The position numbers were made by a program, and so were the translations under genes. A DNA stretch of 64,000 bases from NCBI GenBank assembly GCA_028023455.1, contig JAQFVV010006203.1:13492348-13556347 (forward strand), given 5' to 3'. Origin of the DNA: Epiperipatus broadwayi (Eukaryota > Onychophora > Udeonychophora > Euonychophora > Peripatidae). Within the stretch, counting starts at the first letter, position 1, and each line of letters starts with the position of its first letter. The notes beneath the pieces are model-generated. The model saw nothing but the letters and a program-made list of their open reading frames with translations, did not search any database and was not told the DNA's origin. Of this stretch, positions 11,650 through 23,690 are shown piece by piece.

Positions 11650-14262
11650 TCATGACAGACAAAAATAAATCATGGTTCTTATTCTCAGGAGGCTGTAAAG
11701 TCACCAGCCAAGGCAGCGGTTGGTGGCCGAAGGCGGAGGGTACTAAGAATATCCTGATTGCGAACCAAGACTGCCATTTGATGTCGACTTTTTATTTTGA
11801 TACATACAACTGCAGAACACTTTAAAGTGAAGGAAAATTGCAAGAATTAGAAGAACTGTCTTATATTAAATAGGACATTATTGGACTTTGTGAAGTTGGA
11901 AGGAAGGTGAAGAGATAATTGATTTAAAAAGTGGGCATATACTCGATTATAAAGGCACAAATATTGGAAGTACAAGTGGAGTAGGATTCATTATAAATAA
12001 AAAATGGAAGAACAACATTGGAGATTGATAGTGTATCGGACAGAATGGCAAGATTAGTTATTTAACTTGATAGCATATACCAAATGCAGATAATTCAGGT
12101 TTATGCCCCAACAAGTTCTCATAGTGATGAAGTAATAGAAGATTTTTATATGGAGGTACAAAAGGCTTTTGATCAAACTAAACAACATTTTAAAATTGTT
12201 ATGGGAGATTTTAATGCTAGAATTGGTAAACAAATGAAACATGAAAGTTTTGTTGGTATATTTGGTCATGGTAATAGAAATGAGAGAGGACATAGACTTG
12301 TAGAGTTTGCAGAAAAAGAAAAACTTTATATTATGAATTCTTTTTTTTTTTTTTTTGAGAAAAATGTTAAAAGGAAATACACATGGAAACATCCAAATGA
12401 AGGCACAGCAAAATTAGATTATATTTTGACTAATAGAAAATAGATATTTCAAGAGAAAAATTACTAAGAAAACAATATTTACAGTTGATATTCTTAATCT
12501 TCACAAACATTCTAATGAATTTAAATTCGGATTTGCAAATCGGTTTCAGGTATTAGTAGATTTTGAATATGATTCAAATTTGAATGAAATTAATAAGAAA
12601 ATAACTGATACACTTTTAAAAACTGCAACAAAAATAGCTGGTAGAAGAGAGTTGCAATTGACCAATAAAATTTCTACTAAGACTAGAGACTTAATGAAGA
12701 AAAGAAAGAATATGAAAATATATAAAAGCAATGCATTAAAAAGGATTGAATATCTTGAATTTTATAAAATGGTACGAAAAAGAGTTGTTAATTGTATAAG
12801 AAAATATAATTGTGAACTAGCAAGGAAGGCTATAAAAGGGAATAAAAGTCTAATAAAGAACAAGTACCTCCTACATCTATTATACCTTCTGAATTGCCCA
12901 GAATTTTAAATGAAGTGAGACATGCAATTAAATGTATGAAGAAAGGAAAGGCTCCAAGTAATGATGGAATTATGATTGATATATTAAAAGAAGCAGGTGA
13001 AGAAATGTCTAAATGGTATACCAAATGATTGGGAGAATGCTGTATTAATTTTAATATTTAAAAAAGGTGATAAAGATATTAGAAATTCAAGACCTATCAG
13101 CCTTTTGTCAGTTTTATATAAAATTTTTACCAAGATAATTACAACTCATCTACAGAAAACAGTGGATTTCAACCAACGAAGAGAACAAGCTGGATTTAAA
13201 AGTTTTAGTACAGTAGATCATATCCAAGTATTGAGAGAAGTTATAGAAAGGACCAATGAATATGATTTGCTATTATGCTTTGGATTACCAATATATAGAC
13301 CCAGGATATTGTCATATTCTGAAGAATATTTATAAAAATGCAACAGCAACAATTAGATTACATAATGATACTAGGAAGGTTAACATTGAGAAGGGTGTAA
13401 GACAAGGTGACTCAAAAACATTTTACAGAAGTGTGCAAGAAGTATTTTGTGGATTAAAATGGGAAACTAAAGGAGTAAAAGTAAATGGAGATTATTTAAG
13501 TCATTTGGATTTTGCAGATGATGTAGTTGTTTTTGCAAACAATGCTTTAGAGCTTCAGGAAATGTTGCAGGAGTTATCAGATGAAAGTAGAACTAAAGGT
13601 AAATGTTAAAAAGACTAAAGTAATGTTCAATGGATTTTCTCAAAAGATTGATTATGATGAGTTAGAAGTTAACAACTACAAATACCTTGGTCAGATTATT
13701 ACTACTGATGGAAACATAATGGATGAAATTAATCATAGAATTAAGCTTGGTTGGAGTACTTTTGGTAGAAATAACTTGATACTAAAAGGAAATATGCCTA
13801 TGTGTTTGAAAGGGAAGGTTTTTAATAAATGTGTTTTATCAGTTCTTACTTATGGATCTGAGACTTGGACACTTAATAGAAGAGCAATTCAGAGACTTCA
13901 GACTACTCAAAGAAGTATGGAGAGATGCATGTTAGAAGTAACAAGAAGAGATTGAAAATGCAATATATGGGGAAGAGAACAAACAGATATTACTGACATC
14001 ATTGAAAAAATTAAAAGACAAGTAGAGTTGGATTGGATATATTGCTAGAAGAAATGATAATAGATGGACAATTGAAATCTTAAACCGGATTCCAAGGGAT
14101 TGTAAAAGACCTAGAAAGAGATCACACGTGAGATGAATGGATGAAACAAGAAAGTGTGCAGGGGTGATTTGGAGAAGAGAGGTTAGAGATTGGAGAAGGT
14201 GGACTGAACTTGGAGAGACCATCATCCTGCAATAGATTGATAATAGTTGACAATGATGATGA
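11650..14262 (+). mobile_element. Near full-length RTE-type LINE, inactivated
   Basis: 5' leader from about 11650 (shared with the minus-strand copy near 55125). An AP endonuclease domain lies at about 11800-12440, with YAPTSSHSDEVIEDFYMEVQ, MGDFNARIG, ERGHRLVEFAEKEKL and KYTWKHPNEGTAKLDYIL. The reverse transcriptase lies at about 12930-13650, with ENAVLILIFKKGDKD, NSRPISLL, LDFADDVVVFANNA and VNVKKTKVMFN. A C-terminal domain follows to about 14230 (YGSETWTLNRRAIQRLQTTQ, MERCML). Endonuclease-RT in one ORF without an RNase H domain, about 2.6 kb long and ending in a (TGA)n-like tail (14250-14262), indicates the RTE clade. Several frameshifts, stops and a T run at about 12342 disrupt the ORF. 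It lies in a kinase intron, antisense to the gene. Confidence 0.8.
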
Positions 14263-14395
14263 TCCATTATAATTAATTATGTGTATTCTAAAAGCTCTTA
14301 CATATATATATAAGCATTTTCATGATGAACATTCAAATTTTATCCGAACAGTATTTTAAAGAAATGCCCTGTATAGTTTAATGCAGTGGAACAGT
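14263..14395. other. Short spacer between repeats
   Basis: AT-rich sequence after the RTE tail with no recognised feature. Confidence 0.4.
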
Positions 14396-14540
14396 AAAAG
14401 ATCTCTGAGGCACAGGTTCCTCAATATCGATTCCAATTCTGCCATTTCCAGCACTTAAACTTCTTCACATGATCACTATCTCATACTAGCACAAGATGGC
14501 ACTACTATATGGAGAGTTTTGCTTTGTTTTGAATTGTTTA
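14396..14540 (-). repeat. Fragment of SINE family II
   Basis: The right edge, reverse-complemented, reads AGCAAAACTCTCCATATAGT and then AGTGCCA, the same end found at 39045, 39473, 47851 and 48296. The piece is short and diverged. CATGATCACTATCTCATACT within it also resembles the family's CATGATCACCATTTCTTATG. Confidence 0.5.
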
Positions 14541-15849
14541 ATAACTTAAACTTCTTACAAACTCCTGAGTAATAAAGTTATTCAACTATTTTTCTTTTTT
14601 TTTAAGAAAATACTATTATTAATTCCATATACAATCTTAATATATGGGAAAACCACATGTGCTGTTGTATCTAGGTGCAGTAATACCATCAATAATATAT
14701 TCAACAAATAGAAAATATCACATTCTGTCAGCATATTTGATAAAAGTTATACATTTAAATTTGAAAAATAAGCAATTCTAATTACTAATGTTATTTTATA
14801 ATTTGAAAAACACAAAAAAATGGATCTAAATTTGTCTCAAAAGGAGTCAAGATAAGAGCTCTGTGAGCCACAATTTGAAAACAATGAGCTAATAAAGATG
14901 TCAGATTAATCTGGAGTCTTAAAAATAACAGTTGAGTCATTGATTATAAAACACACATGCACAAAGACTAATATGATACAGTCTTTATTTGATATTTTTC
15001 AAAAATTGACTTAAGTGATAATAAGAATTTTAAATGGCAAATGATTTTATTTTAATATACAATCTTTATTTTTTAATGGTGAGAGAAAAATTTATCTACT
15101 ACTACTAGAAAGAAGATATTCCATTTTTTACACAGATGAAGTCCGAGATCTTATCAAACCAATTTTAGATGCTTAATATCAAAATACAAACATTATCTTT
15201 GCAAATGTAAGTGATCTGATTTCCCATATCAGGAGTAAAAATCTCGTAGATATATTAGCATTAAATTTCCTTTTCAGAGCAAAAGTAACAAGTTTACAAT
15301 AGATTGGAATTTCATAATCATTAATTTTAAAATGCCACTACTATGTAATATATAAAACCCAATTTAAACTTAAAGTCTAGAAAAATTGAATGAGTCTTAA
15401 CTTCGATGTAGAAATTATTGCAGTAGACCAAATTATATAATCCATTAAATTCAAGAATAGAGTTTGCATCAAATTTATTAAGAAGAAATTTGATTTCTTG
15501 CATAAATTATCTAATATAACTGGGAAATAAGTTAGACTTAATTGGAATAAAACATACATTCAGTAATTCTTTAAACTAAACTATTAGCAAATAGAAAAAA
15601 AATCTTAAAAATAATAGCGATAAAAATTAATTTCTTTTAAATAATTTTATTGAGACAAAAACTTGTCTAGAGATCTTTTGTAATGAATAATCATGAATAT
15701 ATTTTGAATATAGCTTTTAACACATGAAAAAAATCATTCTGCTAAGATAAATTCATGGAGAATTTTATTTATATATACACCCACACAGTGTATGTTTGTA
15801 GTTATATAATGAACTATTTTTTTGTTTCTATTTTATTAAACAGATTTCA
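14541..15849. other. Intron sequence, nothing recognised
   Basis: AT-rich with no coding signal. Minus-strand open frame 15377-15559 has no domain and is treated as chance. Confidence 0.45.
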
Positions 15850-16215
15850 ATGAAATTCTTTTTTCTTACCAATAGCAATTTTCATGGGAATTGAACTAAT
15901 GATCATTAGATTTGGGATTAGTTAATTTAAGGTAACAATTTAACCCACAAAGTTGGTTAGGCATCACCTTTTTAAATTCAGATCATGAACCTAAAGGTTA
16001 CCAGTTCAATTCCCATACTGTGTCCTGATTAAGTCAAAAACATCTGAAGAAGAGAAAAATGATACTACTTGAAACATTGTGTTCCCTTTTAACCTGTATG
16101 TTTTACTAACAGATGAATCTCTTTAGAAAAGTGTAAATCAAGTCTAAATTTTTCTAAAAACGTAATAAAATTCAATTAAATGCCATCATCACAAACCTTC
16201 AGGCAATCATATGAT
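15850..16215. repeat. SINE family I, head-to-head inverted copy
   Basis: The left part carries CATGGGAATTGAACTAATGA, the reverse complement of a tRNA B-box region. The right part carries GTTGGTTAGGCATCACC and GGTTACCAGTTCAATTCCCA, an A-box and B-box pair on the plus strand. Downstream are CATCTGAAGAAGAG, TTGAAACATTGTG, AACCTGTATG and the terminal CCATCATCACAAACCTTCAG. The two tRNA-like heads face each other at about 15940. The same architecture recurs at 17055-17620 and 61680-62215. The right end stops 56 bases short of a kinase exon. Confidence 0.65.
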
Positions 16216-16271
16216 ACAACACTTGTTTATTATATATATACAAACTTAATAAATATTATAAAAGTTATTAC

Positions 16272-16313
16272 CTTAAATTTTCGTCTTGCATTAAATGGTA
16301 TATCTCTGGCTAA
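16272..16313 (-). CDS. PHKG: PhK gamma 42-nt exon linking kinase domain to regulatory tail
   Basis: Acceptor tttataatag precedes 16313 and donor gtaata follows 16272. Fourteen codons, phase 0 on both sides, read LARDIPFNARRKFK. FNARRKF is the conserved start of the PhK13 calmodulin-binding segment (FSPRGKFK in vertebrate gamma 1), and the next exon continues it without a gap. The exon is too short for ordinary ORF finding and was located by the expected motif. It joins CVV of the previous exon to IIMKTVQ of the last. Confidence 0.88.
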
Positions 16314-17054
16314 CTATTATAAACAAACAAACAAAAAATTAGAACTTTCAAACTTACAGATGAAAACATTTATTTTCAAACTTTATTTCATGAAAATATA
16401 TATATATAGGCACATTAATAAAGAATGTATTCTTATCCAATTGTTAATGCAATAATACTTCTCTTCTGAATTCAGAAATGATTTTAAACTGTTATTAAGA
16501 ATATTTTAAAAAAAAGGTTTCACATAGGAAAAGAATTTAATGTGACAGATAAAAGCTAAACCACTTTATTAAATAAAAATAACTTTTGTGACAACTTTTT
16601 TTTTTTATTAACTTAAATCATATTATAAACTGCAGAAATAAAAAAAATATGTGAACTAAGTAATCATTAACTGATCTGTATTACATTTATAAAATTATTT
16701 TTTACGATAATGGTTCAATATTAAACCATAAGATCAGATCTAAAAGAATATATACAGTTATAGAAAATATACGTTGTGCTATATTTATACAAGTGAGTAT
16801 AATATATGACTTAGCTTAAAAAATTTTATAAGAAAGATTTGAAAAGTACAATGTGAATGAATAAAAAAAATTATTATACATGTCATCTAATTTACAAAAT
16901 TTAATGTGTTTTTAAAATATTGCAATGGCATTTTAACTATTATATATTTATATTGCATTCTAATAATGGTTTTGTTTGCATTTTTTATTTAGATAAATTT
17001 TGAAATAACTAATATATTTAAAATAAAAATATATATAGAAAAATGATATAAATA
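16314..17054. other. Intron sequence, nothing recognised
   Basis: AT-rich with (TA)n at about 16400 and no recognised repeat. Confidence 0.45.
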
Positions 17055-17620
17055 TGTGTTTTCCTGAAGGTTTGTGGTGATGGTATTTTAATTGTATTTA
17101 TATATTAGACTATTTCCATCATCTAATATAAAGTATTGAATGTCTTTAGAAAAATTAAAATTTTTAAATTTCCCAATTACATTCAACTGTTAGAAATAGA
17201 ACACAGGTTAAAATAGGCACAACATTTTGTGAAGTATTATTCTTTCTTCTTCAGGTGTTGCTGGCATGATCAGTGACAAATCAGGGGGAAACTCATAGAT
17301 AAATATATGACATTTCTATTTTTTTGCTTTTGGTAGGATGATTCTGGTGGTTAGAACATTATCTTAAAATTCAATATTCAAAAATTTAAGGGTTTAGATT
17401 TGATTCCCATGCTAGTAGTGTTAGTGGTTTGGCCAGCAACACCCGAAGAAGAGAGAATAATAATATCTCTCAAAACATTATGCATATACCAACCTGTATG
17501 TTATTACTAACAGTAGGATGTAATTGGGAAATTTAAATAAAGTTTAATTTTTCTAAAGACATTATTCAATATTTGATATTAGATGATGGAAATAGTCCAA
17601 TATATAAATACAAATTATAT
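17055..17620. repeat. SINE family I, head-to-head inverted dimer
   Basis: The left end TTTTCCTGAAGGTTTGTGGT leads into TATTTATATATTAGACTATT and CCATCATCTAATAT. The right end is the mirror (ATATTAGATGATGG, then AATAGTCCAATATATAAATA). Inner arms share AATTACATTCAACTGTTA, the ACAGGTT segment and CTTCTTCAGGTGTTGCTGGC with its reverse complement at 17430-17460. The plus-strand head near 17345-17415 has GGTGGTTAGAACATT and GATTTGATTCCCATGCTAG, A-box and B-box matches. The arms form an imperfect palindrome of about 525 bases. Confidence 0.72.
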
Positions 17621-18152
17621 AAAGATGTTTTAAAATGCCCCCACTCTATCCAAAAATTTTAATAAACATTTTTCTTAGAAGTGCTTTTTACAATTGCATT
17701 AAGAATTTGACATATATATGAACATACATAAAATATATAGATATACACACAAAATTTACAATTATAAAACATATTACATATATTATATAAATAGAATTCC
17801 ATATAGATACTTTAAATATTAATAATCATTAACATTTTAAAATTGCAAAAAGCATTTTTGAATATATAGATAACATGATAAAAATATACTACATCAATTT
17901 CTATATTATATAATTAAACAGCTTTCTTTTTATATGCTTTAGTGAGTCTGCATTTTATGTAGAATATTTATTTTAAACTGAACAGTAAAAAATAGCATGG
18001 ATTATTTTGGCCTGTCTTCAAAAATAAATGCATTGAAAAAACCTATACGTAAACTTAATTCATAATAAATAAATTTCAAAATTTGTTTTAAAGGTCAAAA
18101 ATAAATTATGTTTATAAAGACACATTTATTTAGTTTTCAAACAAATTTTATA
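17621..18152. other. Intron sequence, nothing recognised
   Basis: Very AT-rich with (TA)n and (CA)n bits and no coding signal. Confidence 0.45.
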
Positions 18153-18924
18153 CACCTTTACCCCGCTTAGCGATGGCAATTGGTCCTCCAAAACTCATCG
18201 TTAAGCAAGAATATCGTATACAAAATACGTAATTATAATGGGGGTCTATGGGAAAAAAATTGGTCAGTTCCAATCAACATAAAATATTCACATTGATTTC
18301 CAAGCTCAAAGATTTTCTTGATTTTTTCATGACAATGATGACTAAATACGGTATCTAAAAAGAAAAGTTTTATATCACTAGGAAAAAAAAATGCATATTT
18401 TCACTTTAAAAAGTACAGAACAGCAAAAAGAAAGAGAAAGTGAAATTAAATTTGAATTTAAAAGTTTTTATATTCTTCCGCAGAAGTTTTTCATCGTAAT
18501 GAAAAAAAAAATCCATAATGAAGTGCTTTTTTAAAAAATTTGTATTGCAGTATATATTACTACTATACATTTATTTTATTACTTATGTGAAATTATTCAA
18601 ATTAAAAAACAATGTTAAAACATACAGCTAGGTTTATTTTTCTTACTGTATATTTTTAGTAATGTAATAATGCCCCCCCCCCCTCGTTCGAGTAGAAAGA
18701 TTATTAATTAAATGCAATCTGTTTTTCTTTTTAAACTTTTCTAATTCGACATTTGCATTTTAAAATGTTTTTCTTTTGATTTGAAACATCTTGAGTGTAA
18801 ACAACATGTTTATTAACGAAGTTACAAAATCAATAACAATTTTTACATAATTATCCAGGTGTTCTAAAAATAATATATTGTATTTAAGAAACACACACAC
18901 GCAGTTTAATATACATATTTAGTG

Positions 18925-18985
18925 TTTTCCTGAAAGTTTGTGATGATGGTATTTTATTTGTCCTGTACTGTATTTATATATTGGA
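18925..18985 (+). repeat. Terminal fragment of SINE family I
   Basis: TTTTCCTGAAAGTTTGTGAT, then GATGGTATTTTATTTG and TATTTATATATTGGAGTATT, match the outer end of the family I palindromes at 17058 and (reverse) 62195-62215. Sequence identity stops near 18985, where a different palindrome begins. Confidence 0.6.
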
Positions 18986-18993
18986 GTATTTGT

Positions 18994-19332
18994 ATACAGT
19001 ATTATCAACAAATTAAAAATCCTTTTTCTTTTCAAAAACTTTATTTTCTTATCTCAATACTGAACATATATATATACTGTATATACAGTATTTATATAAT
19101 ACAAAACTCCATTTCAGCTGTTTATCTTCATACAGTCATTTTCAAGGATATCTCTCTTCCACTGCTATATTTTATTACTCTTTCTTTTACATTATTTAAT
19201 TACAAATCAACGTTGAAACGGAGTCTTGTATTATATAAATATATATATACTGTATATGTTTAGTATTGAGATAAGAAAATAAAGTTTTTGAAAAGAAAAA
19301 GAAGGATTTTTAATTTGTTGATATTATTGTAG
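18994..19332. repeat. Long inverted repeat nested in the TA-flanked transposon
   Basis: Left arm (about 18994-19112) includes TATCAACAAATTAAAAATCC, AAAAACTTTATTTTCTTATC and ACTCCATTTCA. Right arm (about 19212-19332) is its near-perfect reverse complement, including AACGGAGTCTTGTAT and GATAAGAAAATAAAGTTTTT. The loop is about 100 bases and contains TTCATACAGTCATTTTCAAG. The plus-strand open frame across the left arm is incidental. This may be a separate MITE. Confidence 0.7.
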
Positions 19333-19724
19333 AACATATATACGTATTTTAAAAGAAAAAGTGGATGAACATTTGCTGTGTTATTTATTATATATGATGT
19401 AGTATTATAGATTCAGTAATTATAGATATTTTAAGTGTTTTGTGAATAAAATATTGTATGTGTATACAATTACAGCAAAGTCATTACCTGTATACATATT
19501 ACAATAATATACTTTTGCTTTTGGGTAAAATGAATTTAATATAGCTATCTCTGATGTCTGTGACGCAAAATTCAAGATGGTTGCCAAAATTTTTTTTTTT
19601 TAAATTTTTCCCGATCATTATAGCGAATAATTGATTGTATATCGAAGTAGTGGGTACAAATTGATGATGATCACTATTGCGAAATATCACTAAGTAGACG
19701 ATCGCTAAGCGGGGTAAAGGTGTA

Positions 19725-20056
19725 TATGAATAGTAAATACAAATTAAAACAAATTATTTATAATATTAAACATATCAATAAATTTGTCATCATTTAAATT
19801 GAATATATAATTATTACATGTGTAATTTTGTACTATTAATTATAAAGTTGTTTATAGTAATTAGCATTTTAAAAATTAATTGCATTATATAGAACCATTA
19901 CTAAATAATTAGAGTGTTGTCAAAGAAAGCAATTAATAACCAGATAAAAGCAATTAAATTAAAATATAGATTAAAAAACAGTATGATAGTAAGAGAACCA
20001 TAACCATTAGTATTTGAAGTGATTTGCAATGCCCCATTTATAATTATTATACTTAC
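19725..20056. other. Intron sequence, nothing recognised
   Basis: AT-rich with no recognised repeat or coding signal. Confidence 0.4.
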
Positions 20057-20152
20057 TAATCCAATTTTGTCTGAAGAGCTTTTCTGAAAATGGTGTGAGC
20101 AGGAAGAGAAATAAGAAGTAGCCACTGACAAATATTCAAAGTCACTGTACAC
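20057..20152 (-). CDS. Candidate frame-preserving cassette exon of PhK gamma
   Basis: Minus-strand acceptor ttacctttacttcag ends at 20153 and donor gtaagtataa starts at 20056. The 96 nt between give 32 open codons in phase 0, beginning VYSDFEYLSVATSYF and ending KSSSDKIGL. It lies in the intron between the exons ending CVV (26550) and starting LARD (16313), both phase 0, so inclusion would keep the frame and insert 32 Ser-rich residues between the kinase domain and the calmodulin-binding tail. It is less AT-rich than its surroundings. Known gamma subunits lack such an insert as far as I recall, so it may be a pseudo-exon. Confidence 0.35.
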
Positions 20153-21819
20153 CTGAAGTAAAGGTAATATATCATAAAGTACAAAACCCACTGCAATTTT
20201 TAAAAATTGTTCTCAGAGTTTGAAGATGACAGAAATGACAAGTACTAATTAATGATAAAATCATGAGACTAAAATGACTAATTCGTCAAAATTATTAGAG
20301 TCCAAATATGTGCTTATGTGTGAACATATATATAAAAGTGTGGTAAAACAGACTACTCGACATCCTTCTACAGAGATTCAGTGAAGAGGACAATAACCAT
20401 TTAAATCAATGCCAGCTTGTAAAAGTTTTTTTTTAAATTTTACTCACTAGCTAAAACTAGCTAGATACCTATTTACTAATAATTGTATGGATAACTGGTT
20501 AATATAGGTCAGCTACTTGAAAAAACTTATGATCATTTGGAAACAATTCAGTTATCTCAAAAAATTTTCACCCAAATTCATGTATATTCGTAATTATTGC
20601 GCAAGTTTATAATATAAATGCCATATTTTTAACTAACAATTATTCACAATAAAAATCTATAAGATTGAATAAAAAGTGATTAATAATCATATGAACAATT
20701 GCTTTTTGTAAACATAATATTTCTAATGTAAACTTATGTAATATTCTTCAATATATGCAAAGCAGTACAATATTTGTGAGCTATATAAGGCTTGACCTAC
20801 CTTAAAGACATCTAGTTGCATCGGAATGCATATTAGGAACCATTATTCATATGTTTAAAAGTAGTAAAAGTAAATTCTAGTTGTAAATGTAAGTGGATTC
20901 ATCTTACTTTAGCAAAGCAAAGCTTGACAATAAAGGGTGGCAAATTGATATAAACAGAGTGGGAAAAATATTGTTCCTGTGATTACATATTAGAAATACT
21001 GTATTTATTAACATTTATATATAAGTATAGACACATAAACACATATATTTTACTCAAAAGAATTAGAATTTTAAAATTATGATATTTCAAATAATCATTT
21101 TGATGGGAAATTTAATCGATTTTGAACTTAAAATAAATCTATTATAATGTTGTTTAAAGTTTGTAATACAATAATCTATGTATGTCTAGCACTAATCTTA
21201 TTCTCAATAGTCAAATACTGATTACACTATTCATAGCATAATCAACTCAAAAGATATTTCAAAAGTATGAAAGATCTGTTTACATTTTTTATTAGTCATT
21301 TTATCAAGAGCTGGATTTTATTCAGAAATTGTAAAATCTTTCAAAATCACTCAAAATAAAATGAAAAAACTTTCCAATGTCTCATCAACTTTTCTTATTT
21401 AGATATAAACTGTTTGCATTAGTTCCAAATATGAAAAACAAAATTATTTAAAAAACAAAACTATTTCCCTGAAATAATATGCTTTCATATTTAGAGTTAT
21501 TGGATCTTGAAAGCTTTTATTTTCAAATTTGATACTAAACTTAAAATAATTAATCTCTAGTAGATATTAATAAAAAGCACACGACAGATGCATTCTTATA
21601 TTTAATAGAATACAACAAAACAAACACTTATGTTTTATATATATATATTGAGTACTTAATTTAGTTATTCAATCTAATAAAAAATTGGTTTTAGAAAGGT
21701 ACGATATCAGATTGTTCTCCAAATCTCAGTTTTTTTCAGTTTAGCACTTTTGTTGGTGCTTTTTTTTCCCCCTGCCTTATACATTTTGCTGTTACAGATA
21801 CACAAACTAAGTCAAATCA
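20153..21819. other. Intron sequence, nothing recognised
   Basis: AT-rich sequence with short (TA)n tracts. No gene or classifiable repeat seen. Confidence 0.45.
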
Positions 21820-23690
21820 CTCTTGGAATTCACATTCTTATAATTAAAAGTTATCCTACTCTTAAATGAAATTTGTGAAAAACTGGAGCTTTGCACTGGA
21901 TATCTTGAACAGAATATCAATAGAATTTCTCCAATTCCCTCTTGTAATGATAAAATAACAGCAGCTGCCAAAAAATCATCCTTTACGGATACTGAAAACA
22001 ATTCATTCCAGGTTGAAACAAAAATAGCAGTGGTCTTTATAGATTTTGTTTCTAATTGCTAACAATTTATTAAAATCACTGGATGATGCCAGGAAAAAAA
22101 AGTGAAGAGATACCTTGAAGAAGCAAAACATTACAAGATTTTAGTCTGACCATTTTTAAGTAAGTTTGGAGAAAGTAAAAATGCTTCTAAAAGAACTATT
22201 ACTATCATTGCTAATCAGATTATCAATTTTATAAAACAGACCTTTAAACTCAAGATTAATAGAATGAAAAAATGCACTATAAGAGTAAAATTGCAAGCTT
22301 CTATTTTACAATGTTTCTCTAATATCAATGTGATAAAATGAGTAGATCTTGATGAACTTGTTCTGGATTATCCTGAACCAGGAAAGTTCCTAGGAACAGA
22401 TAGTGTAAAATTCTAAAAAAGATAGAAACTTAAAACTAAAGCATTATTTTATAATTTTTGTTTGTACAGAAACTTTTCCAAAAATTTATCATGAAAACTA
22501 TAGAAGTTTTAAAACTAAGTAAATCCAACAATGATCCAAAAAAATTATTACTCAATATCATTATCATATGTTCCTTATATACATTTTCAAAGAATTATAG
22601 TATCAAAAATTTTGCCAATAGCTGACAACTATATATATATATTGGTGTTAGGTTACAAAAAAAACTGTTATGAACAAATTTTATCTTCAATCATTCACCC
22701 TGAAAAAGACTTTCAAATTTTTTTTTTTTTTTAAAAAAGATCTAATAATTTTTAAAATTCTTAAATGTAGGAAAACTATTAATTTATTTGAGCAAATGTT
22801 CAAGTGGAACTCAATGATAATCTTATTCACTTTATTTAATATACTCATCAAAGATCTAGAAATAGGATGCAAAAATTCATCTATAATGATGATGTTGCTA
22901 TCTTTTCCTGAAATAAAAATGTCTCAATAAAAATATGAAATGACTGGAATTTTTTTTCAAAAACTAGTCTTATTCCTAATCCAAGGAAAAGAGTATGCTC
23001 AATTTTTCATCTAAATAACATGGAAACATATTTGAATTAAAATATAACCTTTCCCAATAATAGAGTAAAATATAATCCTACACTAAGCTATTTAATTTTG
23101 CTCATTCATCTAAGGTTAGATGAAAATTAATTTCTAGCTATAATCTCTTTTAAAAGTTAGCTGGCACTACTTGAGGTTGTGATACAAGTACTTTAAGGGT
23201 AACTTTCTTTACACTAGTATATTCAACTATTGAATACTGTGTCCATGTTTGGGGGGAAAGTTCCATACTAACTTCTGGAAACTCAATTCCAGATATAGTT
23301 TAATTACCTAAAATTACTCTCAAATCAAGATTCCCTTTTTGGAAATTTAATTAACAATCTATAATTAAAGAATTTTAATGTAAAAAAAATGCAATTCTTA
23401 CGGGATTCTAAACAAATATCTTCTTCCAGATCCAACAATAAAGCCAGCTAGATTTGATCTTCCTAGTTACAACTGGAATCTCATCAAAAAACTCAAGATA
23501 AACCATAGTCATTAAGTTTACTTGCTTCATAAATGGAATTTAGTAACCACTGATCTATGTAAATGGGGACAACACAAACCGTAAATCATATAGTTAATGA
23601 TTCTTGAATCTATGGTTTCAGTGGAAGAATGGAAAGTCATAATAAAGCCATTAGTGAATCTACTTTTTAAAAAAACTTCATCCGTTAAAT
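21820..23690 (+). mobile_element. Old Jockey/CR1-like LINE, linker and reverse transcriptase remnants
   Basis: Pieces appear in the right order on the plus strand. Near 21955 the endonuclease-RT linker reads KITAAAKKSS. An active-site remnant, YNDDVAIFS (expected YADDVAIF), lies near 22880. LNNMETYLN and NPTLSYL, near 23015-23090, match the FHLNNREAN and NP-x-YLGV segments of this LINE type. IEYCVHVWGE near 23235 matches the EYCAPVW segment. GQHKPVNHIVND with stops near 23565 is the terminal zinc-knuckle region. Many stops and frameshifts make it an ancient copy. A related minus-strand fragment lies at 28660-29960. Confidence 0.6.

Larger units (their letters stand above)
18153..19722. mobile_element. 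TA-flanked DNA transposon, pogo/Tigger-like ends, non-autonomous
   Basis: The left end reads CACCTTTACCCCGCTTAGCG and is matched exactly by the reverse complement of the right end (19703-19722). TA dinucleotides flank both sides (18151-18152, 19723-19724). Just inside the left end the text continues with AACTCATCGTTAAGC, the repeated GCTTAGCGA theme typical of Tigger/pogo subterminal regions. No transposase frame is seen in 1570 bp. A 339-bp hairpin repeat and a family I SINE end are nested inside. Confidence 0.75.

Noticed and set aside
12054-12392. Minus-strand open frame of 112 codons
   Set aside because: Shadow of the RTE endonuclease frame on the plus strand, rich in K and F from AT-rich antisense reading.
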